Source of the DNA: Palsa-506 sp963707065
GTDB lineage: Bacteria; Actinomycetota; Actinomycetes; Streptosporangiales; Streptosporangiaceae
DNA: 64,000 nt
Direction of reading: 5' to 3'
Assembly (NCBI GenBank): GCA_963707065.1
Contig: CAVPPJ010000038.1
Span: 92,164-156,163 of the forward strand
Below are positions 41,762 to 50,261 of this stretch, piece by piece (position 1 is the stretch's first letter; the number at the start of each line of letters is the position of its first letter). The notes beneath the pieces were generated by a model. That model worked only from the letters and a program-made list of their open reading frames with translations, made no database searches and was not told the origin of the DNA. The translations under genes were made by a program, and so were the position numbers.

Positions 41762-42459
41762 TCAGCGTGCTGCTAGTCGACGACCATTCCCTGATCAGGA
41801 AGGGCTTCCGGCTGATCCTGGAGGCCGAAGCCGATATCCAGGTGGTCGGCGAGGCCGCCGACGGGACGACCGCGGTCTCGGCATGTTCCGCGCTCCGCCC
41901 CGACGTCGTGCTCATGGACGTGCGGATGCCCGGCCGCGATGGCATCGAGGCGACCGGTGACATCGTGGCCGCCGGGCTGCCGTCGAGGGTGCTGATCCTG
42001 ACCACCTTTGACCTCGACGACTACGTCTACGCCGGGCTGCGCGCGGGCGCCAGCGGCTTCCTGCTCAAGGACACCCAGCCCGACGACCTGGTCGCCGCTA
42101 TCCGCACCATCGCCGTCGGCGATGCCGTCCTCGCACCGGGCGCCACCCAGCGCCTCATCCGCCAGTTCGCCGCCACCAGCCGGCCGCCCGGGCCGTCGAG
42201 CGGGCAGCGTGCGGCCCAGGTACGTAGCGCCCTCACCGGGCGCGAGCAGGACGTTTTCGCCCGCATCGCCGCGGGCCTGTCCAACAGCGAGATCGCGGCC
42301 ACGCTGCACTTGTCCGAGGGCACCGTGAAGATCCATGTCGGCCGGATACTTGCCAAGCTGGGCCTGCGCGACCGCGTCCAGGCGGTCGTGCTCGCCTATG
42401 AATCCGGGCTGATAACCCCAGGGACGACCGCGCCGGACCGGCCCGCGCACCCGCGCTGA
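41758..42459 (+). CDS. Response regulator, NarL/LuxR family
   Basis: 233 residues. Receiver domain with acidic pair DD (residues 8-9), phospho-acceptor Asp54 (VVLMDVRMPGRDG), the Thr in LILTTFDLDDYV and Lys in GFLLKDT. The output HTH is SALTGREQDVFARIAAGLSNSEIAATLHLSEGTVKIHVGRILAKLGLRDR. It overlaps the kinase gene (ATGA) and would control the ABC exporter operon upstream. The next 165 bp lead to glnE. Confidence 0.95.
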   Translation: MISVLLVDDHSLIRKGFRLILEAEADIQVVGEAADGTTAVSACSALRPDVVLMDVRMPGRDGIEATGDIVAAGLPSRVLILTTFDLDDYVYAGLRAGASGFLLKDTQPDDLVAAIRTIAVGDAVLAPGATQRLIRQFAATSRPPGPSSGQRAAQVRSALTGREQDVFARIAAGLSNSEIAATLHLSEGTVKIHVGRILAKLGLRDRVQAVVLAYESGLITPGTTAPDRPAHPR

Positions 42460-42626
42460 CCCGGCAGCCGGCCTTCCCGCTCCGGCCTGATGACAGTTTC
42501 CGCGGTGGTTTGATGGCCTCCCCGCTGCGGCTTGCCGCGGTACGTGGCGGGGCTGGCCAGCATGCTGATATCGATGACCGCGGCCTGCACCAGCCACTGA
42601 CGGCCGGGCATCGCTACCGTGCTGGG

Positions 42627-45600
42627 GTGAGCATCCCGCGCGGCACCACCCTGGCCGGACGGCTGGCATCGCTCGGCTTCGCCGACGCCGACCGGGCCGA
42701 ACGGCTCATTACCGACGGTCTCGAGCTCGACATCCAGGGCGCCGACGCTGACCTGATCGGGGCGCTCGCGGCCGCGGCTGACCCCGACGCCGCGCTGGCG
42801 GGCCTGGCCCGGCTCGCACCCGAGGCAGGCTTGCTGGCGGCGCTGCGCGCCGATCCCGGCGTCAGGCTCCGGCTCACCGCAGTGCTCGGGGCGTCCATGG
42901 CGCTCGCTGACCACCTGGCCCGCCATCCGGGCGAATGGCGGGTGCTAACCGGCCCCGAGGCGGCTAGCGGCGCGGAGCCTGCCGCGCTGCGGGCCGAATT
43001 GCTGACCAGCGCGGGCGCCGATCCGGTCGATCCGGAGCCAGTATCAGTCCCTGAGCGCCTGCCCGGCCAGGATCCGGCGACCAGCCTGCGGATCGCCTAC
43101 CGCCGTGGCCTGCTGCGGCTCGCCGCGCGGGACCTCACCGGGGCGGTCAGCCTCGACCAGGCCGCCGCTGAGCTGGCTGACCTGGCCGCGGCGGCGCTGG
43201 AGGCGGCCCTTGCGATCGCGCGGGCCGAGCTGCCGCCCGGCACGGCGAAGGCCAGGCTCGCGGTGATCGCGATGGGCAAGTGCGGCGGCCGGGAGCTCAA
43301 CTACGCCAGCGACGTCGACGTGATCTTCGTTGCCGAGCCGGGCGATTCCGGCGCGCTGCGCACGGCCACCCGGCTGGCGGCGGCCCTGATCCGGGTCTGC
43401 TCGCAGAGCACCCCCGAGGGCCCGCTGTTCCCGGTCGACCCGAACCTCCGGCCGGAGGGCCGCGACGGCCCGCTGGTCCGCACCCTGGCCAGTCACCGCG
43501 CCTACTACGAGCGATGGGCCAAGACCTGGGAGTTCCAGGCGCTGCTCAAGGCCAGGCCGGTCGCGGGTGATGCCGCAATCGGCCGCGCTTACATGGACGC
43601 CATCGCGCCGATGGTCTGGCAGGCCGCGCAGCGCGAGAATTTCGTGCCGGACGTGCAGGCGATGCGCCGCCGGGTGCTGGCGGCGCTGCCCGCCGCCGAG
43701 GCAGGCAGGCAGCTCAAGCTCGGCCCCGGCGGCCTGCGTGACATCGAATTCGCCGTGCAGCTACTGCAGCTCGTGCACGGCCGCACCGACGAGACACTCC
43801 GGTCCGGAGCCACGCTGACCGGCCTGGCCGCGCTCGCCGCCGGCGGCTACGTGGCCCGCGAGGACGCCGCCAGCCTGGCGGCTGCCTACCGGTTCCTGCG
43901 CAGCGTCGAGCACCTGCTGCAGCTCCGCCAGCTGCGCCGCACGCACACGCTGCCCGAGGATCCCGCCGCGCTGCGCAGGCTCGGCCGCGCGCTGCACCTG
44001 ACCGGCGGCACCGGGGACGGCGAGCGGCGCGCCGACCCGGCGGGAGAGCTCATCACGCAGTGGCGGCAGCACGCAGGCCAGGCCAGGCAGCTGCACGAGA
44101 AGCTTTTCTACCGGCCGCTGCTCGATGCCGTCGCGCGGCTGCCCGGCGACGCGGCCCGGCTCACCCCTGATGCAGCCCGGGCCCGTCTTGAGGCGCTGGG
44201 CTACGCCGATCCGGCCGGCGCGCTGCGGCACATCGAGGCGCTAACCTCCGGCGTCTCGCGCAAGGCGGCGATCCAGCGCACCCTGCTTCCGGTCATGCTC
44301 GGCTGGTTCGCCGACGCGGCCGAGCCAGATGCCGGGCTGCTGGCCTTCCGCCAGGTCAGCGAGGCACTGGGCGGTTCCCCCTGGTACCTGCGGCTACTCA
44401 GGGACGACACCAGCGTGGCGCAGCGGATGGCCAGGCTGCTGGCGTCCAGCCGGTACGCGACCGGCCTGCTGCTGCGCGCGCCGGAGGCCGTGGCGATGCT
44501 CGCCGACGACGCGCAACTCGCCCCGCGGCCCCGGCCCGCCCTGCAGGCGGAGGCCGCCGCGACGGTTGGCCGGCATGACGACGCGGCCGCCGCGGCGGCG
44601 TCCGTGCTGGCGTTGCGCCGCCGTGAATTGCTGCGGACGGCGGCGGCTGACCTGCTGGGCCTGGCCGGCATCGAGGAAACCGGCGAGGCGCTGACGGCGA
44701 TCGCCGTCGTCACCATCACGGCCGGGCTTGCCACCGCGATCAGGAAAGCCGAGCGCGAGAACGGCCCGCTGCCGACCCGGATATGCGTGGTGGCCATGGG
44801 CAGGCTCGGCGGCCACGAGACCGGCTACGCGAGTGACGCCGACGTGATGTTCGTGCACGACCCGCTCCCCGGCGCGGGCGAGGAGGCTGCCACCAGGGCG
44901 GCGCACGGCGTTGCCGAGGAGCTGCGCGGCCTGCTGGCCAGGCGGGGCCCGGACCCGGCGCTGGTCATCGACCCGGACCTGCGGCCGGAGGGACGCCAGG
45001 GTCCCCTGGTGCGGACGCTTGCCTCCTACCGCGCCTACTACCGGCGGTGGGCGGTCGCCTGGGAGGCCCAGGCCCTGCTGCGGGCCGAGCCGGTAGCCGG
45101 CGATCCCGCCGTCGGGCGCTCCTTCACCGCCCTGGCTGACGAGTGCCGTTATCCGGCCGGGGGCATCCCCGATGCTTCCGTGCGGGAAATCAGGAGGATA
45201 AAGGCGCGGATGGAAGCAGAACGGATTCCTCGTGGCGTAGATCCCGCGCTTCATCTCAAGCTGGGCCCCGGGGGACTGGCGGACGTCGAGTGGGTCGTGC
45301 AGCTGATCCAGCTGCGGCACGCCGCCACGGTGCCGGGCCTGCGCTGCACGCGAACGCTGGCCGCGCTGGCCGCCGCGCTGGAGGCCGGGCTGATCGAGGC
45401 AGCTGACGCCAGCGCGTTGCGGTCAGCGTGGCTGCTCGCGGCCAGAATCAGGGACGCGGTGATGCTGGTCCGCGGCCGGGCATCGGACACGCTGCCCGCC
45501 CGGCAGGCGGAACTCGCCGCCGTGGCCCGGCTGCTCGGCTACCCGCCGGACGCCGCCCAGGACCTGGTCCAGGACTACCGGCGCGGGGCCCGCCGCGCCC

Positions 45601-45632
45601 GGGCCGTGATGGAGCGGCTCTTCTACGGCTGA
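42627..45632 (+). CDS. glnE: Glutamine synthetase adenylyltransferase/deadenylase
   Basis: 1001 residues from GTG 42627, chosen to match the family's usual length; a longer frame starts at 42510. Two nucleotidyltransferase domains are seen: the deadenylase GKCGGRELNYASDVDVIFV (about residue 215) and the adenylylase GRLGGHETGYASDADVMFV (about residue 730). Each is followed by DPNLRPEGRDGPLVRTLASHRAYYERWAKTWEFQALLKARPVAGD or its equivalent, and by LKLGPGGLRDIEFAVQLLQL / LKLGPGGLADVEWVVQLIQL. It modifies the main glutamine synthetase in response to nitrogen; GlnA1 is not in the window. Confidence 0.96.
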   Translation: MSIPRGTTLAGRLASLGFADADRAERLITDGLELDIQGADADLIGALAAAADPDAALAGLARLAPEAGLLAALRADPGVRLRLTAVLGASMALADHLARHPGEWRVLTGPEAASGAEPAALRAELLTSAGADPVDPEPVSVPERLPGQDPATSLRIAYRRGLLRLAARDLTGAVSLDQAAAELADLAAAALEAALAIARAELPPGTAKARLAVIAMGKCGGRELNYASDVDVIFVAEPGDSGALRTATRLAAALIRVCSQSTPEGPLFPVDPNLRPEGRDGPLVRTLASHRAYYERWAKTWEFQALLKARPVAGDAAIGRAYMDAIAPMVWQAAQRENFVPDVQAMRRRVLAALPAAEAGRQLKLGPGGLRDIEFAVQLLQLVHGRTDETLRSGATLTGLAALAAGGYVAREDAASLAAAYRFLRSVEHLLQLRQLRRTHTLPEDPAALRRLGRALHLTGGTGDGERRADPAGELITQWRQHAGQARQLHEKLFYRPLLDAVARLPGDAARLTPDAARARLEALGYADPAGALRHIEALTSGVSRKAAIQRTLLPVMLGWFADAAEPDAGLLAFRQVSEALGGSPWYLRLLRDDTSVAQRMARLLASSRYATGLLLRAPEAVAMLADDAQLAPRPRPALQAEAAATVGRHDDAAAAAASVLALRRRELLRTAAADLLGLAGIEETGEALTAIAVVTITAGLATAIRKAERENGPLPTRICVVAMGRLGGHETGYASDADVMFVHDPLPGAGEEAATRAAHGVAEELRGLLARRGPDPALVIDPDLRPEGRQGPLVRTLASYRAYYRRWAVAWEAQALLRAEPVAGDPAVGRSFTALADECRYPAGGIPDASVREIRRIKARMEAERIPRGVDPALHLKLGPGGLADVEWVVQLIQLRHAATVPGLRCTRTLAALAAALEAGLIEAADASALRSAWLLAARIRDAVMLVRGRASDTLPARQAELAAVARLLGYPPDAAQDLVQDYRRGARRARAVMERLFYG

Positions 45633-45731
45633 CGCCGGGGCGCTGGTGTGCCGGCTACTGCGACTGAAGTAGGGGTACCCGTCAGCCGCTGGGCGCACGC
45701 GGGCACCCGCTGGCGAGTGCATCCTGGTGGG

Positions 45732-47159
45732 GTGAGGAGTCAAGCCAGGCCACGGCCGGAAGACCCCCGGGCCACTCCCGTGTCCCGTGCATCATGGCCC
45801 GGGTCCCTAGTGGAGCGCGCGCTCGGCTTGCTGGCCGCCGACTACCGCCGCCCGACCGGGCCGGTCCTGGTGGCGGCCCTGCTCACGGCGGCCTCCGTCC
45901 TGTCGACGGTTAAGCACAACCCGCCGCTGCCGTCGCCCGTGGCGATACCGCTCGGGGTGCTGGCGACCGCGCCGCTGGCGGTGGGCCGCAGGCTTCCCGG
46001 CACTGCGATCGGCCTCGTGCTGCTGGCCAACGCGGCCTTCCTGATGTTCGGCAGGCTGTCCTGGCCCGTGGCCGGCGTCGCGGCCTGGCTGATCGCGCTC
46101 GGCGCGTGCCCGGTCATGCTGTCCCGGCCGCGGGCGGTCATGGCGGCAGCGCTGACGGAGGCCGCCGTGCTCGCGGCAGTCTTCGTGCCCGGGTCCGTCA
46201 GCGTCACGCCCTGGGACGCCACCATCGCCGAGGCGCTGGCGGTTATCGCCGCCTGGGGCGCCGGGGAGATGCTCCGCTCCCGGCGGCAGTCCGCCGCCGA
46301 GCGCGCCGAGGCCGGCGAGCATCTCCGGCGGCTGAGCGAGCGCGACGCTATCGCCCGCGAGCGGGCGTCGATGGCACGCGAACTGCACGATGTGGTCGCG
46401 CACCACGTGTCGATGATCGCGGTACGGGCGGCCACCGCCCCGTATGCCATCGACGGGCTCCCGCCGCCTGGCCGGGCAGCGTTCGACGAGATCGCTGACG
46501 AGGCTCGCACCGCACTGACCGAGCTGCGGATCGTCCTCGGCGTGCTCCGCGGCCCGGACGGAAAGCCAGAGGAAGCGCCGCAGCCGCGGATCGCCGGCGT
46601 CGGCGACCTGGTGGGGCGGATGACCAGCGCCGGGACAGACGTCAGGATGACGACGACGGGCCAGCCGCGGCCGCTGCCGGCGTCGGTGGAGCTGTGCGGT
46701 TACCGCATCGTGCAGGAGGCCCTGACCAATGCGGGGCGGCATGCCCCCGGCAGCGGGGTCCGGGTGGAACTCGCCTACCGCGATGACGCGGTTCACATCA
46801 CGGTCCGTGACGACGGTGCGGGCCACCGGGCTGGGCACGGCAGGCCGGCGCCGCCGGCGACGGTGCGAACCACGGCGCTGGCGCCGGCCGCGATGGCCGC
46901 CGCCGCCGCGAGGGCGCCAGCCGCCGCGAGGGCGCCGGCCGCGAGCGGGCCGGCTGCTGCGGCGCCAGCCGCCCCGTTCGCAGCCGAGCCGGCCCGCGGC
47001 GGGTCCGGCGCGGTTTCCGGGTTCGGCCTCGCTGGCCTCCGGGAGCGGGTGGCGATGCTGGGCGGCCAGTTCGAGGCGGGCCCGGATGAGGCCGGGGGGT
47101 TCGGCGTCTCCGCGCTGCTGCCCGCCGCGCCTGATGGCAGCGGAGCCCGGTCCCGTTGA
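45732..47159 (+). CDS. Sensor histidine kinase (HisKA_3) with Ala-rich insert
   Basis: 475 residues from GTG 45732; GTG 45648 and GTG 45780 are also possible. Membrane segments lie at residues 45-175, then RARASMARELHDVVAHHVSMIAV with His219. The ATPase domain has GYRIVQEALTNAGRHAPGS (N box) and VRDDGAGH (G1), but an Ala/Pro-rich stretch of about 65 residues (coded at 46840-47020) separates G1 from the G2 box GFGLAGLRERV. This lies in the ATP lid and is unusual. The start codon of its response regulator overlaps the stop (TTGA). Confidence 0.9.
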   Translation: MRSQARPRPEDPRATPVSRASWPGSLVERALGLLAADYRRPTGPVLVAALLTAASVLSTVKHNPPLPSPVAIPLGVLATAPLAVGRRLPGTAIGLVLLANAAFLMFGRLSWPVAGVAAWLIALGACPVMLSRPRAVMAAALTEAAVLAAVFVPGSVSVTPWDATIAEALAVIAAWGAGEMLRSRRQSAAERAEAGEHLRRLSERDAIARERASMARELHDVVAHHVSMIAVRAATAPYAIDGLPPPGRAAFDEIADEARTALTELRIVLGVLRGPDGKPEEAPQPRIAGVGDLVGRMTSAGTDVRMTTTGQPRPLPASVELCGYRIVQEALTNAGRHAPGSGVRVELAYRDDAVHITVRDDGAGHRAGHGRPAPPATVRTTALAPAAMAAAAARAPAAARAPAASGPAAAAPAAPFAAEPARGGSGAVSGFGLAGLRERVAMLGGQFEAGPDEAGGFGVSALLPAAPDGSGARSR

Positions 47160-47905
47160 CCGGCGGCGTCCTTCGGCTGCTGGTCGTCGATGACCAGGCC
47201 GTGGTCCGGCTTGGCTTCACCGCGCTGCTCGAATCCCAGGAGGACATGTCGGTCGTCGGCGTGGCCGGGGACGGGCAGGAAGCCGTCCGGCTGGCCCGGC
47301 ACCTCAAGCCCGACGTGGTGCTGATGGACATCCGGATGCCTGTCCTCGGCGGCATCGAGGCAACGCGCCTGCTGCGCGAGGCAGATTCGCCGCCGAGCGT
47401 GCTCGTGCTCACCACTTTCGATCTTGATGATTACGTCTATGACGCCCTCCGGGCCGGCGCCAGCGGCTTCCTCCTGAAGGACGCCACGCCTGAGGAGATA
47501 CTCAGCGCGGTCCGCGTCATCGGCCGGGGCGACGCGCTGCTGGCCCCCGCGATCACCAGCAGGCTGATCGCCGAGTTCGCCACGCGTGCCAGGCTCGTCC
47601 CGCCGCCCGCGCTCGCCAGCCTCACGCCGCGCGAGCACGAGGTCCTGCTGCTGGTCGCCGCCGGGCTGGCGAACGCCGAGATTGCGCGACGGCTCTGCCT
47701 CGCCGAGCAGACCGTCAAGTCGCACGTGAGCTCGGTGCTGTTCAAGCTGAAGCTACGGGACCGGGTACAGGCGGTCATCCTCGCTTACGAGGCCGGCCTG
47801 GTGATTCCCGGCGGGACGGACGGCGCGCAGGCAGTGGCCCGCAAGGATGAGCGTGGGCAGGCCCGCAGTAGCACGCCGGGCCGACAGCCGGATACCCGCG
47901 GCTGA
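47156..47905 (+). CDS. Response regulator, NarL/LuxR family
   Basis: 249 residues from TTG 47156, overlapping the kinase stop. Receiver: VVDDQAVVRLG, phospho-acceptor Asp58 (VVLMDIRMP), VLTTFDLDDYVYDALRAGASGFLLKDATPEE. Output domain: LTPREHEVLLLVAAGLANAEIARRLCLAEQTVKSHVSSVLFKLKLRDR. It resembles the regulator at 41758 closely. A four-helix membrane protein gene follows, sharing the last base of the stop, a possible target or partner. Confidence 0.94.
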   Translation: MTGGVLRLLVVDDQAVVRLGFTALLESQEDMSVVGVAGDGQEAVRLARHLKPDVVLMDIRMPVLGGIEATRLLREADSPPSVLVLTTFDLDDYVYDALRAGASGFLLKDATPEEILSAVRVIGRGDALLAPAITSRLIAEFATRARLVPPPALASLTPREHEVLLLVAAGLANAEIARRLCLAEQTVKSHVSSVLFKLKLRDRVQAVILAYEAGLVIPGGTDGAQAVARKDERGQARSSTPGRQPDTRG

Positions 47906-48450
47906 TGCCCGCAGGCGCGGCGCCGCCTAGCGTCGGCATCATGGCAGCAGAGCACCACGTCCCGGCCGGCTGGCATCCTTCCGTGCGCACCCGACGGTGG
48001 CTGATAGACATGCTGCTGATCGCGGGCGGAGTGATCTCCCTGCTGTTCGAGCCGCTCGCCATCGCCATCCACAGCATCGTGGGCCTGATCTTCGTCGGCA
48101 CGGTCGGCCCGCACCTGTGGCACCGCCGGGCCTGGATCCGGGCCGCGGCGAGCCGCCTGAGGCAGCGGCACGGGATGCCGCCGAAAATGCGCTGGGGCGC
48201 AGCGCAGGCCGTACTGCTCTTCGCCTTGGTCATCATCGTTACCGTGTCCGGGCTCTGGGACTGGCTCGGAGTGCCGACCAAGACTCGCTGGCACGCGCTG
48301 TCAAGCCTCGTTCTTGTCGCGGTCGTTAGCTGGCATGCCTGGACCCGCCGCCGCTGGCTGCTGCACCGCCGCCCGCCCGGCGACGCGTCCGTGCGGCAGG
48401 CTGCGGCGAGACGGCCGGCTGAGCCGCAGCCCTGGCCGCCCGGGCAGTAG
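47905..48450 (+). CDS. Four-helix membrane protein (DUF4405-like)
   Basis: 181 residues if ATG 47905 (TGATG with the regulator stop); ATG 47941 is the other candidate. Four hydrophobic helices: WLIDMLLIAGGVISLLFEP, IAIHSIVGLIFVGTVGPHLWH, AVLLFALVIIVTVSGLWDWLG, and HALSSLVLVAVVSWHAW. Paired His in helices 2 and 4 (IAIHS, GPHLWHRR; RWHALS, SWHAW) fit a bis-His haem site as in cytochrome b561-like or DUF4405 proteins. Redox function is an inference. It is coupled to the second two-component system. Confidence 0.7.
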   Translation: MPAGAAPPSVGIMAAEHHVPAGWHPSVRTRRWLIDMLLIAGGVISLLFEPLAIAIHSIVGLIFVGTVGPHLWHRRAWIRAAASRLRQRHGMPPKMRWGAAQAVLLFALVIIVTVSGLWDWLGVPTKTRWHALSSLVLVAVVSWHAWTRRRWLLHRRPPGDASVRQAAARRPAEPQPWPPGQ

Positions 48451-48452
48451 CG

Positions 48453-50120
48453 TCAGGCTTGCGGGCGCTGCTCCTTGCGGTGGCGGTAGAACTCGAGCGG
48501 CTCAGGCGGCAGCGGGGTGTTGCCCAGGATGAGGTCCGCCGCCTTCTCGGCCAGCATCATCACTGGCGCGTAGATGTTGCCGTTAGTCACGTACGGCATC
48601 GCCGACGCGTCGACGACGCGCAAGCCCTCGAGCCCGTGCACCTTCATGGTCGACGGGTCGATGACCGACCCGTCGTCGGTGCCCATCCGGCAAGTGCACG
48701 AGGGGTGCAGGGCCGTTTCCGCGTCTTTGGCAACCCACTCCAGGATCTGCTCGTCCGTCTCCACGCCCGCGCCCGGGGACAACTCGCCGTCGTTGTACCG
48801 CTCGAACGCCGGCTGGTTCAGGATGGCCCGGGCGACCCGGATCGCCTCCACCCACTCCCGGCGGTCCTGCGCGGTGGAGAGGTAGTTAAACCGCAGCGCC
48901 GGGTGGACCCGCGGATCGTCGGACGTGATTTTCACCGAGCCCCTGGCGTCGGAGTACATGGGGCCGATATGGACCTGGTAGCCGTGGCCGCCGGCCGGCA
49001 CCGAGCCGTCGTAGCGGATCGCGATCGGCAGGAAGTGGAACATCAGGTTGGGGTAGGCGACGTCAGAGTTGCTGCGCGCGAACCCGCCTCCCTCGAAGTG
49101 GTTGGTCGCGCCGGGACCCCGGCGGAAGAACAGCCAGCTGGCCCCGATCAACGGGCGGTTCTGCCATTTCAGCGCCGGCGCCACCGAGACCGGGAGCTTG
49201 CAGCCGTACTGGATGTACACCTCAAGGTGATCCTGCAGGTTCTCGCCGACGCCGGGCAGGTCAGCCGTGACCCCGATGCCGAGGCTCGAGAGCTCGCCCG
49301 CGTTGCCGACTCCGGAGAGCTGGAGGAGCTGCGGTGAGTTGATGGCACCGCCGCACAGGATCACGTCCCCCGCAGTCACCCTGCGGACCTGCCTCGTGCT
49401 GGTCCGGTACTCGACGCCGGTCGCGCGGCCGCCATCGAAGATGATCCTGGTGGCGAGCGCCCGGCACTCGACCTGCAGGTTCGGGCGGCGCATCGCAGGA
49501 TGCAGGTACGCGCCCGCGGCGCTGAGGCGCCGGCCACGGTGAACGTTGCGGTCGAACGGGGCGAAGCCTTCCTGGCGGTAGCCGTTCACATCGTCGGTCA
49601 GCTGGTACCCGGCCTGCTGCGCCGCCTCGAAGAATGCCGTGAACAGCGGGTTCGTGGCCGGGCCGCGCTCCAGCACGAGCGGCCCCTCATGACCGCGCCA
49701 CCTCCCGCCGCCGGCCAGGCAGTTCTCCATCTTCTTGAAGTACGGCAGGCAGTGCGCGTAATCCCAGGAGCCCATGCCAGGATCGGCCGCCCAGCGCTCG
49801 TAGTCCATCGGGTTGCCGCGCTGGAAGATCATCCCGTTGATGCTGCTCGACCCGCCGAGCATCTTCCCGCGAGCGTGATAGATCCGCCGGCCGCCCATGA
49901 ACGGCTCTGGTTCCGACTCGTACTTCCAGTCGTAGAACCTGCTCCCGATCGGATAGGTCAGGGCGGCGGGCATGTGGGTGAAGACGTCCCAGCGGTAGTC
50001 CGGGCGGCCGGCTTCCAGGACCAGCACCCGGATGTCCGGGTCGGCGCTGAGCCGGCTGGCGAGCGCGCTCCCGGCTGAGCCGCCGCCGATGATGACGAAG
50101 TCATACTGCGATGCGCTCAC
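48453..50120 (-). CDS. GMC-family FAD oxidoreductase (choline dehydrogenase-like)
   Basis: 555 residues from GTG 50120, with GAGAGGG at proper distance (TTG 50126 is too close to it). YDFVIIGGGSAGSALASRLS is the FAD motif, GKMLGGSSSINGMIFQRGNPMDYERWA the GMC signature 1, and GAINSPQLLQLSGVG signature 2. The catalytic His is in ALHPSCTCRMG, and the flavin-site Asn in GNIYAPVMMLAEKAADLI. It resembles BetA and other alcohol dehydrogenases; no betaine genes or choline transporter are nearby, so the substrate is uncertain. Confidence 0.9.
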   Translation of the reverse strand: MSASQYDFVIIGGGSAGSALASRLSADPDIRVLVLEAGRPDYRWDVFTHMPAALTYPIGSRFYDWKYESEPEPFMGGRRIYHARGKMLGGSSSINGMIFQRGNPMDYERWAADPGMGSWDYAHCLPYFKKMENCLAGGGRWRGHEGPLVLERGPATNPLFTAFFEAAQQAGYQLTDDVNGYRQEGFAPFDRNVHRGRRLSAAGAYLHPAMRRPNLQVECRALATRIIFDGGRATGVEYRTSTRQVRRVTAGDVILCGGAINSPQLLQLSGVGNAGELSSLGIGVTADLPGVGENLQDHLEVYIQYGCKLPVSVAPALKWQNRPLIGASWLFFRRGPGATNHFEGGGFARSNSDVAYPNLMFHFLPIAIRYDGSVPAGGHGYQVHIGPMYSDARGSVKITSDDPRVHPALRFNYLSTAQDRREWVEAIRVARAILNQPAFERYNDGELSPGAGVETDEQILEWVAKDAETALHPSCTCRMGTDDGSVIDPSTMKVHGLEGLRVVDASAMPYVTNGNIYAPVMMLAEKAADLILGNTPLPPEPLEFYRHRKEQRPQA

Positions 50121-50261
50121 GGGCAATTCCCTCTCTGCTCAGCCCTTCAGTATGGCCAGAACGGCAGCACAAATGAAGAGCGGCCCCGCTACCTGCGTGG
50201 ACTTAAAGCCGGCTTGAGCCCATACGCTCGCAGGAGTGCGCGGTAACAGGATGGAGGGCGA

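Noticed and set aside
42510..42626. Longer start for glnE
   Set aside because: The extra 39 residues show no similarity to GlnE, and the total would exceed the usual length of about 1000.
48453..50120. Glycine-betaine synthesis operon
   Set aside because: The GMC enzyme is alone, with no aldehyde dehydrogenase or choline transporter nearby, so betA was not assigned.
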